Part shown: piece by piece, positions 34,857-44,065 of the stretch
Layout: each line of letters starts with the position of its first letter
Numbering within the stretch: position 1 is the stretch's first letter
Assembly: GCA_035549075.1 (NCBI GenBank)
Contig: DASZRT010000146.1
Location: 1-64,000, forward strand
DNA length: 64,000 nt
Direction of reading: 5' to 3'
DNA from: DASZFV01 sp035549075
GTDB taxonomy: Bacteria; Myxococcota_A; Polyangia; Fen-1088
Made by a program: the position numbers and the translations under genes
Notes under the pieces: model-generated
Database searches by the model: none
Seen by the model: the letters and a program-made list of their open reading frames with translations, nothing else
Told to the model about the DNA's origin: nothing

Positions 34857-35384
34857 TCAGGCGGCTTCTTTGCGGCGGCGCGGCCAGATCGCGTAGAGCC
34901 AGAATGGCGCGAGCAGCGCCACCTCGGCGAGCGCGACGCGCAGACCCTCGGCCGACAGAAAGCCTCGGCCGATGGGCGCGACGGGCAGCGGTGTCCACGG
35001 CGCGAAGAAGCGCTCGGTGCTGAACGGCCAGAGGAGCGCGCAGCCGAGGCCGCCATCGGTGAGCGTGTCGAGCAACGGATGGCTCGCGACGACGGCGAGC
35101 ACGAGCAGCGCCGTGCGCCGCGCCGGTAGCCGCGCGAGCTTGGCGACGCCCCACGCGGCGAGGCTCACGGCGAGCGCGAACACGAACGAGTGCGTTGCCC
35201 CGCGGTGACCCCACGGATCCTCGTAGTGAACGCCGAGGCGAAAGCCGACGACGTCGGCATCTGGCAGGAGCGACAGGCCCGACCACACGACGGCCGTCGA
35301 GAACGCGTGCCACGTCGCGCGCCGGCCGCCGCGGTCGAACCGCGCGGCGGCCATGCCCACGAAGACGTGCCCGACGCTCGCCAA
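34857..35384 (-). CDS. YdjM/LexA-controlled-type membrane metal-dependent hydrolase
   Basis: A 175-aa membrane protein. The conserved residues of the DUF457/YdjM family are present: SVGHVFVGMAAARF at the start, LLPDADVVGF, WGHRGATHSFVFAL and VASHPLLDTLTDGG. It has four or so hydrophobic segments. The start is probably TTG 35384, giving LASVGHVFVG, the family's usual N-terminus; there is no good ATG upstream. It lies 26 bp downstream of ilvC on the same strand. Confidence 0.8.
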   Translation of the reverse strand: MASVGHVFVGMAAARFDRGGRRATWHAFSTAVVWSGLSLLPDADVVGFRLGVHYEDPWGHRGATHSFVFALAVSLAAWGVAKLARLPARRTALLVLAVVASHPLLDTLTDGGLGCALLWPFSTERFFAPWTPLPVAPIGRGFLSAEGLRVALAEVALLAPFWLYAIWPRRRKEAA

Positions 35385-35410
35385 CGCCGCCAGTATAGCG
35401 GCGCGACGGT

Positions 35411-36889
35411 TTACGTCACGGCGATGTCGACGCTGGGGCGCAGCTCCGAGCACACGGCGAGGACGTCGTGGATCGGGTTCTTCTTGAACTTCTCGAGGAG
35501 GCTCGCGTCGCCCGCCTTGCCCTCGTCCACCGCGGTGAACGCGAGCTGCTCGAGGATGTAGTCGAAGCGCGGGGCCCATTTGCGCGAGCCGAGGCGCGCC
35601 GTCGTCGAGCAGTTGTCGACCATGTACGAGACGCCGCGCGCGTGCATGTACGGGTTGAGCGAGTCGACCGACTCGATGACCGACTCGTTCGCCGCCTCGG
35701 AGTACGGGTGGCCCGCGTCGACGAGGATGTCGATCTGCGCCATCATCGTCGCGATGTAGACGCCGGCCGTGAACGGGTTCACGGGGATCTTGTCCTCGAC
35801 CCGCTTGGCGCGCACCTTGGCGCCGACCTTCCACGTCTCGGTGCCGTCGATCTTGCCGAGCGGGTACTTCTTGAGGCGGTTGCCCGCGAGCACGACGCTG
35901 CGGATCTCGTTGCCCGTCGAGACGTCGTCGTAGATCTCCTGCAGGATCTCCTTGGCCGGCAGGTACGACGCCGTGTACGCCTTCTCGAACTCCGCCTTGC
36001 CGGCGGCGTCGAGGCCCTCGTAGACGGCCTTGATGCCCTTCTTCGAGATGATCTTGTTGATGGGGCCCGTGATCGACTCGGCCGAGTTGAGGAACGCGTC
36101 TTCCTTCGTCTTGCCTTGCGAGACGTAGCGGCGGTACAGCGTCTCGATGATGCCGTGCACGGCGCCGAGCAGGATGCCGCGCTCGCCGTAGATGTCCGAC
36201 TTGTACTCGGACTCGAGCGTCGTCTGGAACGTGTAGGGCGAGCCGAGGCCCACCGACCACGCGAGCGCGTAGTCCGTCGCGCGGCCGTCGACGTCCTGGT
36301 GGACGGCGAAGCTAGCGTTGATGCCGGCGCCGTTCACTTCCTTGCCCTGCACGTAGAGGCGACGCACCGACGGGCCCATGCCCTTCGGGCACACGGCGAT
36401 GACGTTGATGTTGGCCGGGAACTTCGCGCCGACGTTCTTCATGTGGCCGAGCAGGAAGCCGTGCGAGAGGCCGAGCGTCGCGCCCGGGCGCAGGTTCTCG
36501 AACACCTTGCCGAAGAGCTCGGCCTGGGCGGCGTCGGCGATGAGGAGCAGCACGACGTCGCTCTCTTTGACGACGGCGAACATCTCGCCGAGCGTGCCGT
36601 TCGCCTCGCTGAAGCCGGCCTTGCGGGCCTCGTCCATCGACGAGCTGCCGGCGCGGAGGCCGATCTTCACCTTGATGCCCGTGCCCTCGAGCGAGTCACG
36701 GAGGTTCTGCGCCTGCGCCGGGCCCTGCGAGCCCCAGCCGATGACGCCGATCTGCTTGACGCCCGCGAAGGCCTTCGGCAGCAGCGGGAAGAGGTGGCGG
36801 CCACCTTTCACGATCTGCTCGGTGCGGTCGGCCATCTTGACGACGTCGACGGTGAAGACCCTGGACGAGAACACGAGCGAAGCGGCCAT
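35411..36889 (-). CDS. ilvC: ketol-acid reductoisomerase, class II
   Basis: A 492-aa enzyme of valine/isoleucine biosynthesis, converting acetolactate to dihydroxyisovalerate with NADPH and Mg2+. The Rossmann motif is GVIGWGSQGPAQAQNLRDS. The length and duplicated C-terminal knotted domain (ESITGPINKIISKKGIKAVY, NPYMHARGVSYMVDNCSTTA) identify the long class II form found in E. coli and plants. An IlvY-like LysR gene is transcribed divergently from a 126-bp spacer. Confidence 0.97.
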   Translation of the reverse strand: MAASLVFSSRVFTVDVVKMADRTEQIVKGGRHLFPLLPKAFAGVKQIGVIGWGSQGPAQAQNLRDSLEGTGIKVKIGLRAGSSSMDEARKAGFSEANGTLGEMFAVVKESDVVLLLIADAAQAELFGKVFENLRPGATLGLSHGFLLGHMKNVGAKFPANINVIAVCPKGMGPSVRRLYVQGKEVNGAGINASFAVHQDVDGRATDYALAWSVGLGSPYTFQTTLESEYKSDIYGERGILLGAVHGIIETLYRRYVSQGKTKEDAFLNSAESITGPINKIISKKGIKAVYEGLDAAGKAEFEKAYTASYLPAKEILQEIYDDVSTGNEIRSVVLAGNRLKKYPLGKIDGTETWKVGAKVRAKRVEDKIPVNPFTAGVYIATMMAQIDILVDAGHPYSEAANESVIESVDSLNPYMHARGVSYMVDNCSTTARLGSRKWAPRFDYILEQLAFTAVDEGKAGDASLLEKFKKNPIHDVLAVCSELRPSVDIAVT

Positions 36890-36908
36890 CAGATTCCTCC
36901 GGGGTGCG

Positions 36909-36995
36909 GTGTTGCCGTGAAGTGGATCAAGGTACCGGCGTCGGCGTGTTGCGTAAAGTGAATCGTTCTCAACTCAGTGTTGCGATTTGTGCAAC
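36909..36995. promoter_or_regulatory. candidate IlvY operators between ilvC and the LysR gene
   Basis: GTGTTGC occurs three times in one orientation: 36909-36915, 36946-36952 and 36977-36983. The second and third are 31 bp apart, about three helical turns. The third is part of GTTGC-N7-GCAAC (36979-36995), a T-N11-A LysR box resembling the TTGC/GCAA arms bound by enterobacterial IlvY. Tandem sites between divergent ilvY and ilvC are the classical arrangement. Confidence 0.6.
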
Positions 36996-37015
36996 GTAGC
37001 TCTAGCCTTGGAGAC

Positions 37016-37930
37016 GTGGACTACGACTCGCTGCGCCTGTACCTGCATCTATCGAGAACCCTGCACTTTTTGCGGACGAGCCGCGAATGCCACGTGAGCC
37101 CGTCCACGCTGTCGCGGTCGATCCAGCGCCTCGAGCAAGAGACGGGGTGGCCGCTGCTCGAGCGCGATCGCCGCACCGTGCGGCTCACGCCCGCGGGCGC
37201 GCGCTTCGCCGAGCACGCGCGCGACACGCTCGACAAGTGGGAGCGGCTGCGGCGCGATCTCCGGGGCGACGAGCGCGGCGCGCTCACGGGGACCATCTCG
37301 ATCTTCGCGTCGCCCACGGCTTGCCAGAGCTTCTTGCCGGGGCTTCTCTCGGGCTTCCGCGAGCGTCACCCCACGATCACGATCAAGCTCGAGACCGGCT
37401 ACGCCGCCGACGCGCTCGAGATGCTGGACCAGGGGCGCGTCGACGTCACGGTCGCGGCGCTCCCGCGCGTCGTGCCGCGCGCGCTCGTGTCGCGCGGCCT
37501 CCTGCACACGCCGCTCGTGTTCGTCGCGCCGACGGCGCCGTGCGAGGTCGAGCGCAAGTGCGCGACGCGGCCGTTGCCGTGGAGCGAGATCCCGGTCGTG
37601 CTGCCTTCGGGCGGGCTCGCGCGCGAGGCGGCCGATCGTTGGTTTCGGCGCCAGCGCGCGTTCAAACGCCACCGCGCGGCGCCGCCCGTCTACGGCGAGG
37701 TGCCGGGCAGCGAGGCCATCCTCGCGCTCGTGAGCCTCGGCTGCGGCGTGGGCATCGTCCCCAAGCTCGTGCTCGACGGCAGCCCGCTGCGCGCGAACGT
37801 GCGCGTCCTGCCGGTCGACAAAGGGCAGGACGACGTCGGCGAGTTCCGCATCGGCGTGTGCACACAGCGAAGAAAGCTCGCCTCGCCGCTCGTGCGCGCG
37901 TTCTGGGACGTGATCGCGGCCGACGCCTAG
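37016..37930 (+). CDS. ilvY: LysR-family regulator, IlvY-like
   Basis: A 304-aa regulator. The HTH segment is SRECHVSPSTLSRSIQRLEQ, and the opening DYDSLRLYLHLSRTLHFLRT closely follows E. coli IlvY rather than generic LysR proteins. I chose GTG 37016 to match the family N-terminus, though GTG 36977 would add 13 residues. IlvY activates ilvC in response to acetolactate or acetohydroxybutyrate. Its position divergent from ilvC supports that role. Confidence 0.85.
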   Translation: MDYDSLRLYLHLSRTLHFLRTSRECHVSPSTLSRSIQRLEQETGWPLLERDRRTVRLTPAGARFAEHARDTLDKWERLRRDLRGDERGALTGTISIFASPTACQSFLPGLLSGFRERHPTITIKLETGYAADALEMLDQGRVDVTVAALPRVVPRALVSRGLLHTPLVFVAPTAPCEVERKCATRPLPWSEIPVVLPSGGLAREAADRWFRRQRAFKRHRAAPPVYGEVPGSEAILALVSLGCGVGIVPKLVLDGSPLRANVRVLPVDKGQDDVGEFRIGVCTQRRKLASPLVRAFWDVIAADA

Positions 37931-37979
37931 ACAATTGCGAATCTTGGGCGCGAAGCGGGGCATCGACCGTTCGCACCCC

Positions 37980-39503
37980 ATGACTTTGTTCAGGCGATCG
38001 ATCTGTTTGGTGGCTTTGCTCGCGGCTTCGACGATCGCGTGCGGCCGCACGAACGTCGAGCCCGCGGACCCACCCACGAAAGATGATGGGAGCGCCGATG
38101 CGGTCGACAGCGCGCCGGCCGTCGACGCGAGCCAAGACGTGGTCGTGAGCGCAGACGCGGATGCGCGCGAGGATGTGGATGCGCCCGTCGACGCACCAGC
38201 GAGCGTCGATGCGCGCGACGACACCGACGCGCCCCTCGACGCCGGAACGGACGCCGGTTCGCCCAACTGCCGCGCCACGTGGCCGGATGGGTTGCAGGTT
38301 GGAACGGCGAAGGACGATCAGGTCCTCGGCATGACCGCCGATCGCGACGGCAACCTGTTCGTCGCCGGCTACGAATTCGGCACGGTCGGCGTCACGAACA
38401 TCGAGCCCGACGGCGATTCGCAGGCGGTCGTCGTCAAGCTCGGGCCCGACAGCGCGCTGCTCTGGAAGACGAAGATCGACACGCCCGCGACGGAAACCGC
38501 CGAAGACGTCGCGATCGATCCGGCGACGGGGGACTTGATGGTCGTTGGTCGTACGAGCGGCGCGCTCCCGGGCTTCACGAACCAAGGCCAGTTCGATCTG
38601 TTCCTCGCGCGGCTGAAAGCCGGCGGCTCGCTCTCGACGGTCACGCAGCTCGGCAACGAGCGCCCGCAACACCCCGCTCGGCTCGCGCTCGGCCCCAGCG
38701 GCACCGGCGTCGTCGCGGGGTGGGACGACACCTACGTCCCCACGAACTACGTCGCCGCGAATCAGGTCGGCTTCACGATGGACTTCACGATGGGCGCCGG
38801 CTCCGCCCCGGAGCTCGTGCCCGGCGACCTCGATTACTTGTTCACGCCGTCGCAGCTCCCGCCGTTCAGCTTCTACACGGGCGTAGCCGTCGACGGCGAA
38901 GGCGCGCGCTACCTGACCTCGCTCGTCGCGAGCGATCGTAACGGGCCGAACGGCATCTTCGTGACGAAGCAACGCGCCGATCACTCGATCGCGTGGCAGG
39001 GGCGCATCTCGCCCGCGGCGTTCGACGCCGTCAACGCCGTCGTGCTCTCGCCATCGGGCGATCTCTTCGTGACGGGCGGGACGTTCAACAAGCTGGGCGC
39101 GAAGGTCTTCGGGCAAGAAGACGCTTACGTCCTCAAGATCGCCGCGACGACGGGCGCGCTCGCGTGGGCCACGCAGATGGGCGGGCCCGACTCGGACTAC
39201 CCGACGGCGATCGCGATCGACGCACACGGCGACGTCGTCATCTCGGGGATCACGCTCGGCAGCGTCGTCGACGGCGTCACGAACCGCGGCGAAGGCGATG
39301 TCTTCGCGGCGAAGCTCTCCGGCGCGGACGGAACGCTGCTCTCGACATGGCAGACCGGCACGACGGCCGACGACGAGGCGACGAGCCTCGCCATCGATGC
39401 GTGCGGCGACGTCCTCGTCGGTGGCGCCACCAGCGGCACGATCGTCCCGGGCGCGACGAGCGCGGGCGGCGAGGACATGTTCATCCTGCGCGCGAAGCTC
39501 TGA
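37980..39503 (+). CDS. Asp/Ala-rich lipoprotein with SBBP-like beta-propeller repeats
   Basis: A 507-aa lipoprotein starting at ATG 37980 (lipobox STIACGR). A DDGSADAVDSAPAVDAS-type acidic linker follows to about residue 107. The rest contains about seven blade-like repeats of the SBBP/NHL kind (DGNLFVAGYEFGTV, TGDLMVVGRTSGAL, SGDLFVTGGTF, HGDVVISGITLGSV, CGDVLVGGATSGTI). It is probably a surface propeller of unknown ligand. Confidence 0.78.
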   Translation: MTLFRRSICLVALLAASTIACGRTNVEPADPPTKDDGSADAVDSAPAVDASQDVVVSADADAREDVDAPVDAPASVDARDDTDAPLDAGTDAGSPNCRATWPDGLQVGTAKDDQVLGMTADRDGNLFVAGYEFGTVGVTNIEPDGDSQAVVVKLGPDSALLWKTKIDTPATETAEDVAIDPATGDLMVVGRTSGALPGFTNQGQFDLFLARLKAGGSLSTVTQLGNERPQHPARLALGPSGTGVVAGWDDTYVPTNYVAANQVGFTMDFTMGAGSAPELVPGDLDYLFTPSQLPPFSFYTGVAVDGEGARYLTSLVASDRNGPNGIFVTKQRADHSIAWQGRISPAAFDAVNAVVLSPSGDLFVTGGTFNKLGAKVFGQEDAYVLKIAATTGALAWATQMGGPDSDYPTAIAIDAHGDVVISGITLGSVVDGVTNRGEGDVFAAKLSGADGTLLSTWQTGTTADDEATSLAIDACGDVLVGGATSGTIVPGATSAGGEDMFILRAKL

Positions 39504-39588
39504 ACGACGCGGCGCGAGCGACGAAGCGCCGCACCCGCGGCGCGAAGCGCTTTCTGCGTCTCGCAATCCGTGGCAGCTTGGGCCGTCG

Positions 39589-40065
39589 ATGTCGCCCGCC
39601 GCGAAAGGCCTCGCGTTCCTTACCGTCGCGGCGCTCGCGCTCGGCTGCCGCGTTCCGCTCCTGATGGAGCGTCCGGCGCGTTCCGATCGGCCGTGCGCCG
39701 AGAGCGACGCGTGCGCCGAGGTGCTGGGGTTTGGCTCGTTCCAAGATGCCGTCGGCGTGTGGCTCTGGGCGCCGCCCGACACCCGCCTCTTGAACGCGAC
39801 CTTCTCGATCGACGACGAGCCGCCGTGCGCGGGCCACTCGCCCGTCGAATGGGTGAAGGTCGATCGCGTCGTCTACGAGAAGAGCCCGGCCCCCGTCGGC
39901 GGCGCGCACGGGTTGCTGCTCGGCTTCCCGATTGATGCTTGGTTCGCGCACTCGGGTTACTGGCGCGCGACGTTCGTCGATCTCTCGCTCGACGTCGGCG
40001 GCGTCTCGCGCTGCGTGCGCGAGCGGCTCACGGACGCCGCCGGCCACGTGGCGGTGGGCCCGTGA
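39589..40065 (+). CDS. small lipoprotein of unknown function
   Basis: A 158-aa protein with a lipoprotein signal (FLTVAALALGCRVPL). No family was recognised. Four later Cys residues and two Trp-rich patches (GVWLWAPPD, HSGYWRATF) suggest a folded beta domain. The stop overlaps the next gene's ATG (TGATG), and both products are lipoproteins, so they probably act together. Confidence 0.65.
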   Translation: MSPAAKGLAFLTVAALALGCRVPLLMERPARSDRPCAESDACAEVLGFGSFQDAVGVWLWAPPDTRLLNATFSIDDEPPCAGHSPVEWVKVDRVVYEKSPAPVGGAHGLLLGFPIDAWFAHSGYWRATFVDLSLDVGGVSRCVRERLTDAAGHVAVGP

Positions 40066-41228
40066 TGGCACGCGGCGCCTCGGGCGTCCTCGCGCTCGCG
40101 CTCGTCGCCTCGGGCTGCATGAGCGTGACCTACGGCGCGCGGCAAGCGCTGCTCGGCACACCCTCGCGACCCGCGACGCGCATCGAGGCGGTCGATCCGT
40201 TCGCAACGGCCTCGACGCCCGGTCTCGTCAGCCGCAACAAGGAATCGATCGACGTCGTCGTCACGCGCAAAGGAATGGAGGACGTCGAGGACCGCATCAT
40301 CGGCGTGGACGGCCGCGTGTCGTTCGATGTCCGCATCGATGGAGGTGACGGCGTGGACGTGCTCGACATGATGTGGAGCCCACCGTCGGCGCCGCCGTGC
40401 GAGGGCGCTCACCCGGCGCGCGCCTTGCTGCTCGATCGCGGCGCGCCGAAGCCGCACACGCTGTCGCCCGATCGACAGGTCCACTGGGAGCGCCCGATCA
40501 TCGTGCGGGGCGAGCGCGTCGTCGCGGCGCAGTTCGACGAGGACGAAGCGCTCGTGCAGGCGCCGTCCGTCGTCGACGTCCGCGTCATCACGCACGAAGG
40601 CGGCGCGCCGCGCGAGTCGTGCGTGCGTGTGCCGGCGACGGGCCCCGACGTCACCTACTGGGGCCGCAACCGCTGGTCGTTCGGCGCGCGCCTCGCGTGG
40701 CGATCGTCGCTCGGCTTCACGCCGAGCAGCACGTTCACGTTCGGCCCGTCGGTGGGACGCTGGGTGGGCCCCGTGCGCGTCGGCGTCGAGGCGTTCTTCG
40801 GCGGTACGTGGGACGACAAGCCCGATCTCAAACATGCAGGCGGAACCGTCCTCTGCTTCGCCTCGGCCGGTCCCGACTGCGAGGCCGTCGACCTCGTCGG
40901 CTTCGGCCTCGAGGTGAGCGGCGTCGCGAAGCGCTGGGGACGCGGCTCGGCGCTCGGGTGGAGCGCGGGCGTCACGACCTTCTTCGCCGACCTGACGCGC
41001 CTCGATCCCACGGGTGGGATAGGCGCGACGCGCACGCGCTCGGCGTCGGCCAGCGCGCCACGGCTCGCCGTGCAGTGGCTCGCGGCCGCGCCGACGATCG
41101 CGGGCGTCGCGGCGGCGAGCCCGACGAGCGCCCTCGGCCTCGAGCTCTTCGTCGAGGCGCCGTACACGTGGTCGGGCGAAGCGAGCGGGCACCACGTCGA
41201 CGTCGGCCTTTCGTTGCTTTGGTTTTGA
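40065..41228 (+). CDS. lipoprotein with C-terminal barrel-like region, unknown function
   Basis: A 387-aa protein starting at ATG 40065 (lipobox VASGCMSV). The N-terminal half is an unrecognised beta-rich domain (ESIDVVVTRKGMEDVEDRII). From about residue 195, amphipathic strands (WSFGARLAWRSSLGFTPSST, VGPVRVGVEAFFGGTWDD, through GHHVDVGLSLLWF) end in a terminal aromatic, as in outer-membrane proteins. It is coupled to the preceding lipoprotein gene. Confidence 0.65.
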   Translation: MARGASGVLALALVASGCMSVTYGARQALLGTPSRPATRIEAVDPFATASTPGLVSRNKESIDVVVTRKGMEDVEDRIIGVDGRVSFDVRIDGGDGVDVLDMMWSPPSAPPCEGAHPARALLLDRGAPKPHTLSPDRQVHWERPIIVRGERVVAAQFDEDEALVQAPSVVDVRVITHEGGAPRESCVRVPATGPDVTYWGRNRWSFGARLAWRSSLGFTPSSTFTFGPSVGRWVGPVRVGVEAFFGGTWDDKPDLKHAGGTVLCFASAGPDCEAVDLVGFGLEVSGVAKRWGRGSALGWSAGVTTFFADLTRLDPTGGIGATRTRSASASAPRLAVQWLAAAPTIAGVAAASPTSALGLELFVEAPYTWSGEASGHHVDVGLSLLWF

Positions 41229-41263
41229 GTGCGCGGCGCGAGGCGCGCGCGCAAGATGTCGCC

Positions 41264-42292
41264 ATGACGACGATCGCGGACACGCGCGTGCTCGTGACGG
41301 GCGGCTCGGGCTTCATCGCGGGTCACACGATCCTGCAGCTGCTCGCCGCGGGCCACGAGGTGCGCGCGACGGTGCGCTCGCTCTCGCGCGAGGCCGAGGT
41401 GCGCGCGGCGTTGAAGACGACCGGCGACGCGCGGCTGTCGTTCGTCGCCGCTGACCTCACGCGCGACGACGGCTGGCGCGAGGCCGCCGCCGGCTGCGCG
41501 TTCGTGCTGCACATGGCGTCGCCCTTCCCCGCCGACGTGCCAAAGGACGAGAACGAGCTGATTGTTCCCGCGCGCGAGGGCGCCTTGCGCGTGCTGCGCG
41601 CCGCGCGCGACGCCGGCGTCCGGCGCGTCGTGCTGACGTCGTCGTTCGCGGCGATCGGCTACGGCCACGACGGACGGACGACGCCGTTCGACGAGACCGA
41701 TTGGACCGAGCCCAACGGCGCCGCGCCCTACGTGAAGTCGAAGACGCTCGCCGAGCGCGCCGCGTGGGATTTTCTGAAGCGCGAAGGCGGTGCGCTCGAG
41801 CTCGCCGTCGTCAACCCCGTCGCCGTGCTCGGGCCCGTGCTCGGCGCCGACTTCGCGAGCTCGATCCTGTTGCTGCAGAAGATGCTCGACGGCGGCGTGC
41901 CCGTGTTGCCGAACCTCGTGTTCGGCGTCGTCGACGTGCGCGACGTCGCCGACCTGCACCTGCGCGCGATGACGAGCCCCGAGGCCAAGGGCGAGCGCTT
42001 TCTCGCGACGGCCGGCGACTTTCTCTCGATGCGCGAGGTGGCGCTCATCTTGAAGCGACGCCTCGGCGAGCGCGCGCGCCGCGTGTCGGCGCGCCAGCTG
42101 CCCGACTGGCTCGTGCGGATCGCCGCGACGTTCGTGCCGTCGATGAAGGCGCGCCTCGGCGAGCTCGGCAAGGCGAAGAACGCGACGAGCGAGAAGGCGC
42201 GACGCGTGCTCGGCTGGTCGCCCCGCTCACCCGAAGACGCGATCGTCGCGACCGCCGAGAGCCTCGCGCAGCACGGCCTGCTGCGCGGGTGA
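41264..42292 (+). CDS. NAD(P)-dependent epimerase / dihydroflavonol-reductase-like
   Basis: A 342-aa extended SDR. The cofactor motif is VLVTGGSGFIAGHTILQLL and the catalytic pair is in YVKSKTLAE (YxxxK). Other landmarks are LTSSFAAIGYGH and VVDVRDVADLHL. This pattern matches the dihydroflavonol-4-reductase-like or aldehyde-reductase family found widely in bacteria. Substrate is unknown. It converges with the sugar permease. Confidence 0.88.
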   Translation: MTTIADTRVLVTGGSGFIAGHTILQLLAAGHEVRATVRSLSREAEVRAALKTTGDARLSFVAADLTRDDGWREAAAGCAFVLHMASPFPADVPKDENELIVPAREGALRVLRAARDAGVRRVVLTSSFAAIGYGHDGRTTPFDETDWTEPNGAAPYVKSKTLAERAAWDFLKREGGALELAVVNPVAVLGPVLGADFASSILLLQKMLDGGVPVLPNLVFGVVDVRDVADLHLRAMTSPEAKGERFLATAGDFLSMREVALILKRRLGERARRVSARQLPDWLVRIAATFVPSMKARLGELGKAKNATSEKARRVLGWSPRSPEDAIVATAESLAQHGLLRG

Positions 42293-42308
42293 CCGCTACG
42301 CCGGGCGT

Positions 42309-43625
42309 CTACGCTGTCTTGGGCGTCGAGCCCTTGGCGCCGTACCAGGCGATGTAGACGTAGCAGAGCGCCGCGACGATGAAGCAGTGGTGCACGCCGA
42401 TGCCGTCGGCGACGACGCCCTGGAGCACGGGCAGCAGCGCGCCGCCGACGATGGCCGTGCAGAGGATGCCCGAGCCCTGGTCGGTGGACTTGCCGAGGCC
42501 GTTGATCGCCAGCGTGAAGATCGTCGGGAACATGATCGAGTTGAACAGGCCGACCGCGAGGATCGAGTAGCGCGCGACCGCGCCCGTCGTCAGCATCGTG
42601 ATGGCGACGAGCGCGATGACGCCGAGCGCGTGCGCGACGAGCACCTTGTTCGGCTTCCACATGCGCAGCGTGAACGTGCCGATGAAGCGACCGACCATGG
42701 CGCCGCCCCAATAGAGGAAGACCAGCTTGCCGCCGCTCGCCTCGGCGAGGCCGCCGATGTCCGGCTCCTTGAAGTAGCTGACGAGGAAGCTGCCGATCGA
42801 GACCTCACCGCCGACGTAGACGAAGATCGCGATCGCGCCGAGCACGAGGTGGCGGTAGCTCCAGGCGCTCTTGGCGGCTGTGTCGTCGGGCGTCGAAGGG
42901 GCCTGGCCCTCGACGGCGCCGCCGACGACCTTGGGGAGCTTGAACGCGGCGATCGCGACCGCGAGCAGCACGAGCGCGCCCGCGAGGCCGAGGTACGGGT
43001 GCTGCACCGAGGTCGCCTCGGAGATCTTGTAGGCCTCGACGGCGGCGGGGCTCATCTGGGCGAGCGCGGCCGACGACTTCACCTCGTTCGAGAGGATGAA
43101 CGCCGCGCCGAAGAACGGCGCGAGCGTCGTGCCCAGCGAGTTGAACGCCTGGGTCATCGTGAGCCGGCTCGACGCCGTCTCGGGCTTGCCGAGCAGCGCG
43201 ACGAACGGGTTCGCGGCGACCTGCAGCAGCACGATGCCCGACGCGAGCACGAAGAGCGCCATGAGGAACATGACGTACGAGCGCGCCGAGGCCGACGGGT
43301 AGAAGAGCACGCAGCCGAGGCCGGCCACGAGCAGGCCGACGATGATGCCCGTCTTGTACCCGAGCTTCTTGACGACGAAGCCCGACGGGATCGACAGGAC
43401 GAAGTACGCCGTGAAGAACGCGAACTGAACCAGCATCGCCTTCGCGTAGCTGAGCTCGAACACGCCCTTGAGGTGCGGGATCAGGAAGTCGTTCAAGCAC
43501 GTGAGGAAGCCCCACATGAAGAAGAGGCTCGTCAGCACCGACAGCGGCGCGAGGTAGCTCGTGCTCGTGCCAGACGACGACGCTGTCGTACCGTTGGCGG
43601 GGGCGGCGACGGGGGCGGATGCCAT
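42309..43625 (-). CDS. MFS sugar permease, FucP family
   Basis: A 438-aa inner-membrane proton symporter with 12 predicted TM segments. FucP-family motifs include FFMWGFLTCLNDFLIPHLK, QVAANPFVALLG, MTQAFNSLGTTLAPFFGA and IMFPTIFTLAINGLGKST. The family transports L-fucose, glucose or galactose. The exact sugar is unclear. AGGAG is well spaced before the ATG at 43625. No sugar-kinase gene is adjacent. Confidence 0.92.
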   Translation of the reverse strand: MASAPVAAPANGTTASSSGTSTSYLAPLSVLTSLFFMWGFLTCLNDFLIPHLKGVFELSYAKAMLVQFAFFTAYFVLSIPSGFVVKKLGYKTGIIVGLLVAGLGCVLFYPSASARSYVMFLMALFVLASGIVLLQVAANPFVALLGKPETASSRLTMTQAFNSLGTTLAPFFGAAFILSNEVKSSAALAQMSPAAVEAYKISEATSVQHPYLGLAGALVLLAVAIAAFKLPKVVGGAVEGQAPSTPDDTAAKSAWSYRHLVLGAIAIFVYVGGEVSIGSFLVSYFKEPDIGGLAEASGGKLVFLYWGGAMVGRFIGTFTLRMWKPNKVLVAHALGVIALVAITMLTTGAVARYSILAVGLFNSIMFPTIFTLAINGLGKSTDQGSGILCTAIVGGALLPVLQGVVADGIGVHHCFIVAALCYVYIAWYGAKGSTPKTA

Positions 43626-43701
43626 GTGTTGGGGCTCCTGAGGGTGAGGGCGGACCATACCGTTGGCCGCGGCGGCCCGTCAAACCGCGCGGATCGAGCG
43701 A

Positions 43702-43983
43702 TCAGAGGCCGAGCTTCGTGAGCGAACCGACGGTCACGCCCGCGATCCGCACGGTCTTCCGGCGGCCCGTTTCGCCCCGCACGATCGAGACGGCGGCGCG
43801 CCGGACGCCGAATGCCGCCGCGAGCGCTTCGACGACCGCGGCGTTCGCCTGGCCATCGACGGGCGGCGCCGTCACGGACACGCGCAGCCGCTCGCCAACG
43901 ACGGGGCCGACGCCCGCGCGCGACGCGCGCGGCTGGACGAGCACGTCGAGCACGAGCGCGCCCGCAACCTCGTGGGCTTTCAC
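43702..43983 (-). CDS. DUF167 / UPF0235 family protein (YggU-like)
   Basis: A 93-aa protein with the conserved DUF167 pattern: VQPRASRAGVGPVVGERLRV, VTAPPVDGQANAAVVEALA and IVRGETGRRKTVRIAG. Its function is unknown. It forms the left chromosomal neighbour of the restriction-modification island and is divergent from it. Confidence 0.93.
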   Translation of the reverse strand: MKAHEVAGALVLDVLVQPRASRAGVGPVVGERLRVSVTAPPVDGQANAAVVEALAAAFGVRRAAVSIVRGETGRRKTVRIAGVTVGSLTKLGL

Positions 43984-44065
43984 GCCGCGGATTTTAGCGC
44001 CCGTCGACCCCGAGAGGACTCGCGCGTCGGATCAGTGTTCGGTTACGATGGGCGCGGCGTTTACG

